The notes: generated by a model not told the origin, from the sequence alone. Positions 9,988 through 21,429 are shown, counted from the first letter of the stretch. The stretch is 64,000 nt of DNA from Amaurobius ferox (GCA_951213105.1 OX578139.1:75769774-75833773), one strand, 5' to 3'. Program-made: numbers and translations.

Positions 9988-12835
9988 GAGAAAAATTGAA
10001 ATTCCTGTACAAACAGAAAATAAGAAATTGGAGATACATAACGATAAAAGTACTGAAAAACATGAGGAAACGATTGCATCTGTAGGAGAACAAATTGAAA
10101 AAACAGAATTGCCAACAATAATAGCTCAATTTAAAAATATACAAAGCGAACTCATGATAGACTCTGGAGCGAGCGTTAGTGTATTATCATTAGAATTGTT
10201 CAATAAAATAAAAGATAATGTCAAAATTAAATATGTGTCAAGGAGTGTTACAATATCAACTTTAACAGGACATAGTATTGAATATATAAAGACTGTGGAA
10301 ATTCCATTCAAAATTCAGGGAAAACAGTTCAAACACATTTTTTTTGTCACAACAGCAAAATTTACACAAAAATTCAAGGGAGTATTGGGTTTTGACTTTT
10401 TACAGAAAAATCAATCCATTTTAAATACACAAAAAAACATTCTGAAGATAGGCGACATAGAAATAATTTTAAATTCTGATAGGCAAATTGATAGACAAAT
10501 AAATGAGATAATACAGGAAAAACCGAATCTAGCCAAAATTTTAAGAAAAGTACAAATCAAACCTAATTCGAGGGAGAATATTGTAGTATATAGTGAGGAA
10601 AGTCTAGAAAATGGAACAGAGGTTTTGTTCGAACCGAAAGAAAAATCCTACATTGTAATGAATTATGGAATATACCACATGAATGAGAACAAAATTAAAA
10701 TTGAAGTTCAGAATAACACGAATGCGACAATTACATTAAATAAAAACATGGCTTTAGGAAATATTACAACAGATTTTACGATTCAACAACAGGACATTAA
10801 AGAACCAGAAATTAGTGAACGGACACATAAATACGAAGAGATGATAAATTTAATACAGGCTAAACCGGAGATAATTGCAGAAAGGAAAAAAGATTTGAAA
10901 ACAGAAGATTTTAATACGGACCACATGGACCCATACATTAAACAAGATTTCCTCAAATTTGTAATGCAATATTCGGACGTTTTTTCAAAATCATTAAAAA
11001 CTTTAGGAGCGACTGACATCGTAAAACCGGTGATAAAGCTTGCACATGACCACGCAATACGTTCCAGGCCATACGACGTTCCGTACGCACTGCAGGATAC
11101 CGCAAAAAGTCAATTAAAAGAGTTAGAAGAAGCAGGGATAATTGCCAGAACAAAATCAAATTTTGCATCGCCGATGATTTTAGTGCGTAAAACAAGTGAA
11201 GAGTACCGCTTATGTTTAGATCTGAGATTAATTAATAACATATCCACACTGTTTCCTTACAAAATTCCCCGTGTGAATGAAATCATAACTAAATTAGCGG
11301 GACACAGATACTTTTCGAAACTGGATTTTCATAGTGCTTTCAACCAACTGGTTTTGCCTGAAGACACAAAAGAATTATTTGCTTTTACAACGCCCTATGG
11401 CAATTACCAATTTCAAAGACTCGTTTTTGGACATGTAAGCTCCGCTCCAATTTTTCAACAGGTTATGGACACCATTTTAGCGGACTTAAGAGAGGAAAAC
11501 ATACAAGCTTACATCGACGACATAATAATCCCGGCTAACTCTTATTCAGAATTAATACATAAATTAAAATTAGTATTCGATAAATTAAGAAAATACAACC
11601 TAACTCTGACACCCAGCAAATGTAAATTTTTTGTAGAAAAAGTAGCATATTTAGGATTTGAAATTAGTCAAAAAGGCATTACACCAACAGATGAAAATAT
11701 AAACAAAATCACTTCATTTCCAGTACCAAAAACTTTAAGAAAATTAAAAAGATTTTTAGGCATTTGTAATTTTTACAGAAATTCAATAAAAAATTATGCT
11801 CAATTAACCGCGGTTTTATCAGACTTAACAAGAAAGGATAATAAATTTAAATGGGATAATAAATGTGAGGAGGCATTTCAGGAACTCCAAGAATGTTTTT
11901 TCAAGAAACCTTTACTTATACAGCCAGATTCTGACAAAGACTTTTATCTGAATATCGATGGCAGCATTCAGCCCATAGGAGGCGCTCTTTTACAATACAG
12001 AGATGGGATTTTAAAACCGATTGCATATTTTAGCAGGAAATTATCGATACAGGAGCAAAAGTATCCGGCCATGAAAATTGAATTATTAGCTATGCATCAG
12101 GGAATGAAATTTTTTAGGAATTTTCTTTTCGGACGAAAGTTTTTTGTGTTTTCTGACCATTTACCTTTGGGACAGCATTTAAAAATACAAAACCCACCCA
12201 GTGTCCTTCAGCGTTGGCTTTTAGAAATATCTGAATACGACTATGAATTTATTCACGTTCCGGGTAAAGATAATTTATTAGCGGATTTTTTAAGTAGAGA
12301 TGATTTTGAAAGTAAACAGACAGAGCAAAAAGAGGGAAAACAAAACATTGAGAATCCAAGGGGAGATATTAACCTGATAGAACAAATTAAGGGAGAAAAC
12401 ACGGTGAAAAGAAATGGATATGTGAATGAGGATAGTGTCTATATTGCACAGATAAACACAATAACAGAAATCCCGGCGGTAGATAGAATTTTAGACGAAC
12501 AAATTAAAGATCCAAAATTAAAAATAATCAGAGAAAATTTACAAAATCGGAATTTTAAAGAGGGTAAACATTATGACACATTATATATTGAAGGAAACAC
12601 GGATAAAGAGGCGGGAGAAATAGAACGAGATACACAAGAGGGACCAACACAATTAGATGGGGGTTGTATACAAATGGAGCGGGGAAACACGCAAGGGAAG
12701 GATGAATCAGCAGAAAATTTACAAGGGGACGATATAAACAGTACAAGTTGTTCACGCACAGTGCTACTTCCAACACCGATTAGGCCTAAACACAGCTATG
12801 CGTTGAGATCTTTAAAGAATTTAAATTTAAATTGA
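9926..12835 (+). CDS. pol: Pol polyprotein (protease, RT, RNase H), integrase core missing
   Basis: About 969 residues, read from the frameshift point; the first possible independent start is only GTG 9,932. Counting from there, the aspartic protease active site DSGA is at ~77-80. The reverse transcriptase follows with YRLCLDLR (~424), FSKLDFHSAFNQL (~464) and the catalytic YIDD (~527). RNase H has NIDGS (~674), the KIELLAMHQG helix (~714) and FSDHLPL (~741), then GKDNLLADFLSR (~780). It copies the RNA genome into DNA inside the particle. After RNase H only a ~175-residue charged region remains: it has a short stretch resembling the lead-in to Gypsy integrases (EQIKDPKLKIIRENL), no HHCC zinc finger and no D,D-35-E core, and it ends in an RPKHSYALRS tail. 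An internal integrase deletion is the simplest reading. The frame is otherwise intact. Confidence 0.92.
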   Translation, partial: LIVGALNNNLQREKNYRVKFPRKIEIPVQTENKKLEIHNDKSTEKHEETIASVGEQIEKTELPTIIAQFKNIQSELMIDSGASVSVLSLELFNKIKDNVKIKYVSRSVTISTLTGHSIEYIKTVEIPFKIQGKQFKHIFFVTTAKFTQKFKGVLGFDFLQKNQSILNTQKNILKIGDIEIILNSDRQIDRQINEIIQEKPNLAKILRKVQIKPNSRENIVVYSEESLENGTEVLFEPKEKSYIVMNYGIYHMNENKIKIEVQNNTNATITLNKNMALGNITTDFTIQQQDIKEPEISERTHKYEEMINLIQAKPEIIAERKKDLKTEDFNTDHMDPYIKQDFLKFVMQYSDVFSKSLKTLGATDIVKPVIKLAHDHAIRSRPYDVPYALQDTAKSQLKELEEAGIIARTKSNFASPMILVRKTSEEYRLCLDLRLINNISTLFPYKIPRVNEIITKLAGHRYFSKLDFHSAFNQLVLPEDTKELFAFTTPYGNYQFQRLVFGHVSSAPIFQQVMDTILADLREENIQAYIDDIIIPANSYSELIHKLKLVFDKLRKYNLTLTPSKCKFFVEKVAYLGFEISQKGITPTDENINKITSFPVPKTLRKLKRFLGICNFYRNSIKNYAQLTAVLSDLTRKDNKFKWDNKCEEAFQELQECFFKKPLLIQPDSDKDFYLNIDGSIQPIGGALLQYRDGILKPIAYFSRKLSIQEQKYPAMKIELLAMHQGMKFFRNFLFGRKFFVFSDHLPLGQHLKIQNPPSVLQRWLLEISEYDYEFIHVPGKDNLLADFLSRDDFESKQTEQKEGKQNIENPRGDINLIEQIKGENTVKRNGYVNEDSVYIAQINTITEIPAVDRILDEQIKDPKLKIIRENLQNRNFKEGKHYDTLYIEGNTDKEAGEIERDTQEGPTQLDGGCIQMERGNTQGKDESAENLQGDDINSTSCSRTVLLPTPIRPKHSYALRSLKNLNLN

Positions 12836-15800
12836 TTCAATTAAAGCACGAAAGAAATTTAAACATAGGTAAGAGCGCGGACAAACCGTAATTCAAATTT
12901 TTGAAAATTTTAGTAACTAAGAAAACACACGGCATTCACAAAATGGAACGCGAAAGATGGAGCGCAAATTCTAAATAAACATTAAATTATAAATAAAGGA
13001 AATTTTAAATAAACATTGAATTATAAATTAAGGAAGTTTAAATAAATATTACATTAATTAATAATTTGTAAACAAATTGTGAAAAAAAATTAAAAATTTA
13101 GGAAATGTTAAATAAATCGTACATTAATTAGATGAAAGTTTAAATGAACAGGAAAGTTTAAATAAATATGGAACTATAAATAATTGGGAATTATGAATAA
13201 AAATTGTGATTTAAATAAATAAATAATTGTTAAATAATAAAAAAAAAATAAATAAATAAAAAAGCACTGAAATCTTATAACAAAAATAAACGTTTTCTTC
13301 GCGTCCTTGATGTAATAAACGGACTGATCAACCCTTATTAGATTAATACGCGAGAGGAAATAGGAAGTTGTTGTTTGAATAATTAGATAATTGGTAAATA
13401 TAAAAAAAAAAAAGAAAAACAAATTTTTTTCTAGTTTAAATAAATAAATAATTCATAATTAAAAATAAAAATTGGAATTTAAATAAATAAATAATTGGTA
13501 ATTCAAAATAAAAGTTGTAATTTAAATAACTAAATAATGGGTAATAAAAAAAAAAAATTAGAGTTTAGAATGGATAGAGAACTTTAATTAAAAATCAAAA
13601 TGGCAGTTCAAAGAAAATAGATAATTGTAATGAATATATACACAAATTATAATTTAAAATGAATAGATAATTGTAATAAACATACGCGAATTGTAGGTTA
13701 AATAAAAAGCATTTGAAAGAAAAAAAAAAAAGCGTTTCCACATATATTTTGATTGGGTCACATATATTTTGATAGGGTCACACATATAAATTTTTTTTTG
13801 AGAGAGACGAACTTTCGAAGATAACGCTAGACGACGGAGTTTTTGGATATATAAAGAAAATAGAATGTAAGAACAAAATATAACACTAACCGCATTTTAA
13901 TTTATCCTTTGGTTGAAAGTGTGTAATCCAGAGTGTAGGGCTTGGAATCCACGAGTCGGGTATCCATTTTGTACACACACTAACACAAATGAATATCCTG
14001 AACACTTTAGGCAACATGGCGGACGAGAACATTTGTACCATTTTTCCAAAACGACATCTTCAAAAATTTGTACAGCTAATTGGCCATGGGAACTCACACG
14101 AAGAAATGCCCGTATTAGCCGCAGGCCAGAAAGGGGAGCTTGTCCCGGGAAAATGACACAATAGCAGAAGGACAGTGCGACCTTGTATACCACTACTTGA
14201 TTTTCTGTGGGGACTAGATTTTTCTGTTTGAACAGGGAATTTAGATGCTAGAATAAATGTTACACAAAGTTTGGAAATTGAAAAGAGAAAGAGGAGAAAT
14301 GAATTAATTCAGGAGACTTTGCATTCAATTACAAGGGATATATGAAAAGAAAATGTACATTTTGGTATTCAAGTATGGGATTTGAATTGAGTTAGATAGT
14401 TTTTGAGAGAAAATTTGTAATTATGAATGCATTGAGAGAATTTCAGTGAGTGATAAGATTTACGAAAAATTTAAGTATGGTTTCATTAGGTGGGAAAGTG
14501 AATAAGGTAATGAATTCGGGAAATTCCGTATACAAGTATAAGATTTGGATTAAATCAGGTGATATGTGAAAGAAAATGTATAATTATGGATATTGTAATA
14601 TAGAATCGCAGGGGAGCTATAAGATTTTCAGTAGGATGGTAATTAAATGATTACATGGGTTTTTTTCTGTCATCTCAGAGATTGTAGGAAAATTTTAAAG
14701 TATTGTGCGAAAATTTTTGGAGTTATAGAAGTCTTTTTTTTTATAGTATTTGAGAGGATAGTGTAATTGTTTAAGTCTTTTATTATAAATATGTACATGA
14801 GTTATATTTATGGCACGTTCGATTGAGAACACATGATGAGGTCAGGAAAATATAAATTGATAAGAGTGCTGAAGTTTAAGGTATAGAAATTGTAAGAATT
14901 TCAATATTTTAAGTATCGAATAAGATATCAAACTTTAGTGGATAGAATGTTAAATAAGAAGTGTATATAATGTAAAAAAAAAAAGGTATATATATATATA
15001 TAAGGCAGAGGAATGTAAAATAGATAAATTGTAGGAATTTCAAAAATTTAAGTTTGAAGGGAGTATCAAATTTGAATAGAAAATGTATATATTATATGGA
15101 AGGATTTAAAGTAGATAAAGTGTAGAAATTTCAATGGGGCAATTTTTGAGAATGTTAACAAATTTAAAGGAATTTGAAAAAAAAAAAGAGAGTTTCTTTT
15201 TGTAGTGTTTCGTGTGCCGGGTGACAAATTAAAATTATGGAAATTGAATTTGTAAAAAAAAATATACTTTGGTGAGTTTTAAGAGAGGAGAGTAATAATA
15301 AGTTGGCCTGAGTGTAATGTATATGTATTGATTTGCTTAAACAAAACATGAAATAGCATACAGATCCTGTTGCCCAATGATTTCCAAGTGGTCAGCGATT
15401 CCGGTCACTCAACAATTCCTGACGAACAATGATTCTCAAGTGGTCAGCGATTCCGGTCACTCAACAATTCCTGACGAAAAATGATTCTCAAACGGTCAAC
15501 GATTCCTGTTACCCAGCAATTCCAGCGATTCATTTCTGCAACAAGGCCAGTGTTTAATCATAAGGAGATAGTGTACACCCAATCGTACCATTACAAAGAT
15601 GAACAGTTTAAACATTTTTCTTTCCTATAAACTTTACAAAAGACATTCCACGAATGCAGCTGCAATGTTTCAGATACAGAATAACAATAAATTGAACTGA
15701 TGCTAAAAAAAAAAAAAAAAAAAACTTTCCAGGAGCACTGTGATTTGTATATATGCAAAGAGTATTTGATATTTTGTTACCCAGTAATATTTTTGTTGTA

Positions 15801-15937
15801 CTGAAATTACTGATATATGTATATAGAGTGTAATGTTACAGATGATGCAGTATTTGAGAGAGGAAGGAGATGATGTCACAGGTAACACTGCCAGTGTGAT
15901 AGTGAACTCGCCACTCGATAATTGGCTTTTTTCCCAC
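12836..15937 (+). other. Gene-free 3' region of the LTR element
   Basis: About 3.1 kb between pol and the purine tract without a recognisable env or integrase. 12,960-13,700 is made of degenerate AT-rich repeats (variants of TTTAAATAAATATTGAATTATAAATAA). At 13,738-13,788 CACATATATTTTGAT followed by GGGTCA is repeated. A 52-bp tandem repeat lies at 15,367-15,535. The 82-98 codon open frames near 13,900-14,190 overlap on opposite strands and resemble no family I know. Confidence 0.7.
15367..15535 (+). repeat. 52-bp tandem repeat inside LTR element
   Basis: Three units beginning at 15,378, 15,430 and 15,482 (TGATTCTCAAGTGGTCAGCG...), each 52 bp. The first two are nearly identical, and the third is diverged and incomplete. 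CCTGTTGCCCAA before the first unit and CCTGTTACCCAG in the third suggest that part of an additional unit lies upstream. Confidence 0.8.
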
Positions 15938-15967
15938 CAAATGTTGGGGGGGGGGAAGAAGGGTAAT
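15938..15967 (+). other. Polypurine tract of the LTR element
   Basis: A purine-rich run (GGGGGGGGGGAAGAAGGG) ends a few bases before the 3' LTR at 15,968. This is the usual position of the plus-strand primer for reverse transcription. Confidence 0.75.
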
Positions 15968-17039
15968 TGTTATATGGTAATTTTCAATTCCCAATATAAC
16001 ATTGCTATTTTGAAAGTGGAAGTGGATCTAAGAGGATGGTCCCTCATACAGCGAGACAATTCATATAACGTTCCCTTAGACACAGCTGGACCGGACGTAG
16101 TTCGAGAGTGAAAAAGGGTGCTTCTCGTATTCACGTCAGCACTAGGTACTATATCAGACGGAAGGGGTTGAACCTCTTGACCCGAGAGGTCAATTAATTT
16201 CCAGATGGACATGGGAAAATGTTCGTGAGAACTTTCTGCACGAAAAAGACAATACTCAAATATCTGATATTTCAAGGGGGGCTTCGGCCAGTTAGATAGC
16301 CGGAAGGCGGAGTTATATATTTACGGAACCAATGAGAGTCTGGGGGCCTAAGAGAGAGGGGAGAGATGAAGAGAGACTTAAACTTTTAAAATTTGAAAAT
16401 CGAGAGAGGAGTTGAATTTTTGGAGTGCTAAAAGGTGGTCGCACGAGAGCGACGATAAGACAGGCAGCCCATCGGAGAAGTCCGGTTCCTCATGCCGATG
16501 ACAAGTTCCAGTCGACGGCAAATGTACGAGGTAGGCAATTTCTTTACATGTATTTTGCACGAAGGTCAATTGTTCAGTATGCTCTCACCCTCTCTCCCTA
16601 TTAATTAAGAAGAGTGTTAGGAGTGATAAAAGGTTTTAATTGAATTTAATTATGCAAGTGTGAAATGTATATCACACGTAAGACAGATGTTGATAAAGGA
16701 GATCTATCAGTATATGATTTTGAAATATTGTATGTGAGACATTTTGTCCTATAGGAAAAGTAGAAATGACACGGTGTGTTAATTATAATGGTATTGCTGC
16801 ATGATTGTAAAATTAAATGAGTTATTACGAGTTCTGGAATTATTACACATTCAATGTGGATTTGTTGACTTTATCAAATATTAAATAAGGTTTTATCTTA
16901 ATGAAATAAATTCTTTGTTATTGCTTAAAATTAAGCCTCTTCATTTTAATTACAGGAATTATGTATTTCTTTATTTACTCCACTTTACGAGATCGGTCCA
17001 TGTAGCGTCAATACCTGACGTGTGGGGACCCACATATCA
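15968..17039 (+). repeat. 3' LTR
   Basis: 1,072-bp partner of the 5' LTR, TG...CA. It is followed directly by the target duplication CTGCC at 17,040-17,044. Differences from the 5' LTR are about eight substitutions, a 9-bp insertion near 16,616 and a 1-bp deletion near 16,275. Confidence 0.95.
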
Positions 17040-17506
17040 CTGCCATCGTGTACGCAAGAAACAGACAACGGTTATGAGACAGGCAGGTGGAAAAATATAT
17101 CCATCTTTCCGAAGGTGTTCTAATTGCGTTCAAGAGGTCTTGAAACGGGTTTAACGCCAATATATCGAATGGGAAATTTTTCGAGAAAACAACACGTTGT
17201 ACAATAGTCTGGCAAAGTGTGAAAGACGGTTGCAGTACCACGTGAATGGAGGATGGACGTATAAATCACATGATGCTCATATTTAATTTTCTCTATATCT
17301 CTTAGGAAATCTTAAATAGAAGAGAATGGCTTATTACACTGTTTATTTCAAATTTCAGTTTTGACTTGACAACTGCAGTGATATCCGGAATTACCCAGAG
17401 TTTCACTCAGTACTTATAACCAGGAAATTCTACGTTCTCATGGCAATTTACTACTTAAAACTAAATAATTTTAAATACGCTTTCATAAGGTGGCAAATTG
17501 TGGCAA
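17040..17506. other. Flank of LTR element, no gene seen
   Basis: The first ~35 bases continue the R3 repeat interrupted at 7,147 (ACGCAAGAAACAGACAACGG compares with ACAAGAAATTAATCACAGACAGACAAACAG at 34,940). The remainder contains only short open frames and no recognised element. Confidence 0.45.
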
Positions 17507-17573
17507 AAACCCAGACCGTCCGGCTCATCCGTGGACACAGAGCAGCAATTTGGCCAGCCGGGGTGGCAAGTGG
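17507..17573 (+). repeat. Hairpin cassette, copy E
   Basis: ACCCAGACCGTCCGGCTC at one end and AGCCGGGGTGG at the other; CCGGCT pairs with AGCCGG. An inner TCC-GT-GGA stem precedes AGAGCAGCAATTTGG. It resembles the reverse complement of the cassette at 30,700-30,762 closely. Confidence 0.55.
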
Positions 17574-17780
17574 TGTGTATTATTTCATTTTTGAAACTGT
17601 TAAGCATTTTAATTCTCCTTTACGCACCTATTTTATACAGCCATACGAATTTTCAAAAACACCGAAAGGACAAGAGCTGGAATTGGAATGGAAATCTTTG
17701 GTGAATTTAATGCTGAATCCCTATCAGTCACCATCAGTAAGCTCTTTGTTGTCAGCCTAGAACAATACAGGTTTAAAATT

Positions 17781-18567
17781 TTTTACTTTCCCTGCAATAC
17801 ATGGTAATGTATAGGGAAAGTATTGGAATCATGCCGAAAATCGCAACTCGAGTTTTCGACGGATCTACACTTTTCGAGACCTTCAGAATACGAAAAAATC
17901 ATTTTTAGCGTGACGTCTGTGTGTGTGTCTGTCTGTCTGTGTGTCTGTCTGTCTGTGTGTCTGTCTGTGCAGATTTTGTATCCACTCTAACTAAAAAACT
18001 AATGGACCGAATTTCACAAAATTTTGTAGGTAAGTCACTTGTAGGCGGGGCTGGTGCTGATTAGTTTTGAGTACGATTCGGAATAAAAGAACCCACCTTT
18101 TTTTGCGAAATGACCCGCAAAAGCTTGTATCCACTCCAGCTGAAAAACTAATGGACCGAATTTCACAAAAATTCGGTACATGAGTCACGTATAGGTCACC
18201 CTGGTGCTGATTAGAATTTGGTACGATTCAGAAAAAAATAACCTGCCTTTTTTGCAGAATGGCCCGCAAAAATTGTCAAAATCTAAACTAAAAAGCTACG
18301 TATGCTCAAATATATCCATTAAATGCTTGTTTAATGCGTCATTTTTAACGAAGAAAATAATAAGACCAACCCCATTACACTAGGACTAGCCGTTCTCGAG
18401 ATATATTAGCTTTTTTCGTATTTTTCCACGCCACCTTTGAAAATAAGTCCAGTTATCAAATGAGAACTAAAATTGAATTAAAAGTGAATTAAATTTAATT
18501 GAAATAAATAGAACGTGGATATAAGTTTGCAGGGAAAGTCATGTGCTGCCCACATCAGATTTTTTTG
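17781..18567 (-). repeat. Dispersed repeat P1, copy b
   Basis: Reverse-orientation copy of the repeat at 4,393-5,332. It begins with the hairpin CTTTCCCTGCAATACATG... / ...ATGTATAGGGAAAG (17,785-17,822), contains a GTCT/GTGT-rich tract at 17,915-17,970, and ends GGAAAGTCATGTGCTGCCCAC followed by ATCAGATTTTTTT. It appears to have inserted between two units of a ~145-bp tandem repeat (one unit at ~17,695-17,765, the others from ~18,600). No coding potential. Confidence 0.65.
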
Positions 18568-18569
18568 AA

Positions 18570-18975
18570 CTGGAAGTGCTCAGTGAATCTCCAATCCCTT
18601 CTGGAATTCGGCGATGAATGCATATCAGTCTATATGCTATATCTGTAGTAGATCATTACAAATAGTTTCAAGAAAATTGTAAGTTTGTTAATCAGAAGTG
18701 ATATTTTTAGAATCGGAAGTGAAACTTTTTAGTGAGTCCATAAAACCTCTCCAAAATTTGATGCTAAATCCAAATTAATCACTATCTAAGCTCTATCTAT
18801 ATTGATGTTTTAAGTAAAATGAAAATTTTAAAACTGGGTGGGGAAATTCATGAACCACCCATTTCCCACCCATTTCCCATGAACCACCCATTTTCCTCCG
18901 GAAATTGATGCTGAACCCGAATCAGTCGTCATCTGAGCTCTATCGGTAGCAGATCTTGAGAAATAGATGCTTCAA
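18570..18975 (+). repeat. ~145-bp diverged tandem repeat
   Basis: Related phrases of the form GATGCTGAATCC-GAATCAGTC-CATCTGAGCTCTAT recur near 18,612, 18,757 and 18,902, about 145 bp apart, with another near 17,706 on the other side of repeat P1 copy b. Units are strongly diverged. Confidence 0.6.
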
Positions 18976-19411
18976 GGAAAAAATTTTCGTCAAAACAATA
19001 GTATGCCATATTTTTGCTACCAAAACCAATGATTTCACGTATTTATCCTGCTAAAAACTTACGTTACTTTTACAAATATTAAATAATATGCTCAAATTAC
19101 TTGTGCATTGTAATGTTATAAATATATACTGAAAATTTTAAAATCATCCCGAGTTTCGAAATCTTAAAAAAAATAGATAAGGTTGTTTTGCTCAGGATGC
19201 AACAGCAATTTTCAGCGTGATTTAGCATTTTAGATCGTCTTTTTTATATCGTCTTATTCACAATTTTCCTGTTTGTAAATATGAAATTATCACTTCCCTT
19301 GTAACTGCATTGAACGCGTAGAAGATGCGGGATGCCGGAGAACCTAAAGATCATGGATCTCACTGATTTGTTGAAGACAATTCAGGCAAGTTCAAAGTTA
19401 CCATTTTATTA
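18976..19411. other. AT-rich stretch, no gene seen
   Basis: Neither strand shows a supported gene or a repeat that I could match elsewhere in the window. Confidence 0.4.
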
Positions 19412-20725
19412 ACACTTTACAACCACCATTTTTTAGTTGAAAAGTGTTTATGACTTTCTTCATTCTGTCTGTCTGTCTGTCCGTTAGCACTATAACAGCT
19501 GCAAAAATGGCTTTATCAAAATGAAATTTTAGTATGGTGTTCAGATGGTCTGTGGGAAATATGGGAATATAAATGTATAATATCACCCAATTAGTTTTGG
19601 ATTGAACCTGGGTAGAAAAACTGAAATGCATTGAACCCTATGGGACCTAATTTTTCAAACATTTTTTAAGCGGATTTAAAATTCACAAATTGCTTCGAAA
19701 ATTTTAGGAAATATTCAAATTATCCCATAAAATCTATAAAAAAAATTGAGCAAAATATATTCAGTAGTTTTTTTAAATAAAAATTAAAATATTAATTACA
19801 CCTTTTATATGAAGCGATCACGTACCATTATATGAAGAGATCACGTGACACACTCCAAAATAAAATATGGCATCCATCTTGTGTCAAATTTCAATTCATA
19901 TTTAGTGTTGTATCCGTCCTAAAACCACTTTATTGTTGTTTAAATTCTGTGCATCTACATACTGAAACAACGCAATTACAATATATTCGAGTTTAAATGA
20001 TCATCCAAATTTGATTATTTCTACAACGAAGCCTGCTTTTCACTTATGGAAAATGCAAACAGCAAAATATGTAGAATGAGTTGTATAAGACTTGCTGCAT
20101 TTCTTTAACGCAAAATTCTTTAACTCATGGAGTCTGCAATGGAGCTGATATGAATGGAGTCTCATGGAGTCTGCTGATATGAATGAAATATTCATTGATT
20201 CTACAGAGAAAAGGACGATTTTTCGATGAAGTTTTAAGCATGGAGTTTAACACTTCTACCTCCATGGTCTTAAATTTTTAAATAAAATAAATTATTATAG
20301 TATTGTGATAAATGAAATGAATGGAAAAATGTTATGAATGAAATGCTGCTTTTATAGAGACAGCCAGACGTGTTATATTTCGATGACGTCATTTGAATAA
20401 ATTTCATTTGTTTTCGATAAAGTTTTCAAATATAATAAATTATTGTAGTATTATGATAATTTAAAAAATATTTCCGAGGAATTTATCGCATTTTAGAGAT
20501 GTTTAAACCAGGTAATTCATATTTCAATGCCGTCATTTGAATGAAGTTCATTTTTTTCGATGAAATTTTAAGTTTTCAACTATAATAAATTAATTCAGTA
20601 TTATGATAATTTTCAAAATATTACCTAGGAATGTATCGCATTTTAGGGATGTTTAAATGAAATTGCAATGAAGTTGGAAAGTGTTTCATAATCAATGCTG
20701 TATGCATGATTGATCTTTCTTGTTT
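19412..20725 (+). repeat. Dispersed repeat P2, copy a
   Basis: Matches 39,316-40,600 in inverted orientation along its length. It starts with a hairpin (AACACTTTACAACC pairs with AGTTGAAAAGTGTT), followed by CTGTCTGTCTGTCTGTCCG at ~19,465, then long non-coding sequence with a phrase near 19,630 (CCTATGGGACCTAAT). It ends with another hairpin-forming stretch (ATCAATGCTGTATGCATGAT, then TGAT). Ends in palindromes plus a CTGT tract suggest a non-autonomous Helitron/Helentron-like element; this classification is inference. Confidence 0.6.
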
Positions 20726-20831
20726 ATCTTCAGATAGAACGGGAGGCCTTCTTATGGCATGGGTATGCAGGGAATTTTTTCATTGTTCGGCAATTTTAGG
20801 GCTCTTAAATAGGCGCAAAATGAAATATATT

Positions 20832-20844
20832 ACACACACACACA

Positions 20845-20900
<56 letters not shown>
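20832..20900. repeat. (CA)n and (TA)n microsatellite
   Basis: ACACACACACAC followed by about 28 TA dinucleotides. The Ile-Tyr open frame across it is an artefact. Confidence 0.9.
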
Positions 20901-20901
<1 letters not shown>

Positions 20902-21296
20902 AAGAAATACAATCCCAAAAAGTATGAAATTAGGATTATCTGATTGATGCACATCCAGATGGCTCTATAAGTTAGACGCGACTTTTTTAAGTATGCTTTC
21001 CTATTCGAAGTTTATACGCTTTATGCAATTCTTCCATGATTCTCGTCTTGCTGGTTAGTAAAATTTCCAATTTTTGTTATTTTGATCATTTTTATGTTGT
21101 CTGGGATTCGGCCATTTTTTCCCCACGGGCATGATCGATTGTTGTTTCGGGCGTGCAGAGTCTCTGGGAGCGTTTTCATGAAGTCAAAGCTAGCTTCTAA
21201 CCAGGAAATAGGGGTCGCAATCCCCCTTGACCTTTCTGCAATCCTGTAAACACAATCATTCCACTTATATATTTTCTTTTTTCATTTTAAATCTTA

Positions 21297-21300
21297 TATG

Positions 21301-21332
<32 letters not shown>

Positions 21333-21344
21333 CATATATATATG

Positions 21345-21378
<34 letters not shown>

Positions 21379-21384
21379 CATATA

Positions 21385-21426
<42 letters not shown>
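21297..21426. repeat. (TATA/TATG)n microsatellite
   Basis: About 130 bp of TA repeats with interspersed G and C (TATATATGTATATATA...). The Tyr-Ile frame is an artefact. Confidence 0.9.

Positions 21427-21429
<3 letters not shown>

Larger units (their letters stand above)
7148..17039 (+). mobile_element. Gypsy-type LTR retrotransposon, complete with both LTRs
   Basis: 9.9-kb element bounded by LTRs of 1,064 and 1,072 bp that begin TG and end CA. The 5-bp target duplication CTGCC is at 7,143-7,147 and 17,040-17,044. From left: 5' LTR, primer-binding region, gag, pol (protease, RT, RNase H), about 3.1 kb without genes, purine tract, 3' LTR. The LTRs differ at only about eight single bases plus two small indels, so insertion was recent. 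The integrase core is absent, and no env gene is seen. Gag and pol are intact open frames. Confidence 0.95.

Noticed and set aside
13897..14193. Possible env or extra gene in the LTR element 3' region
   Set aside because: Short frames on both strands overlap; no signal peptide, membrane anchor or cysteine pattern of an envelope protein.
17008..17241. Protein-coding frames just after the 3' LTR
   Set aside because: They run across the LTR border and the target duplication, so any gene would have to be chimeric; no family recognised.
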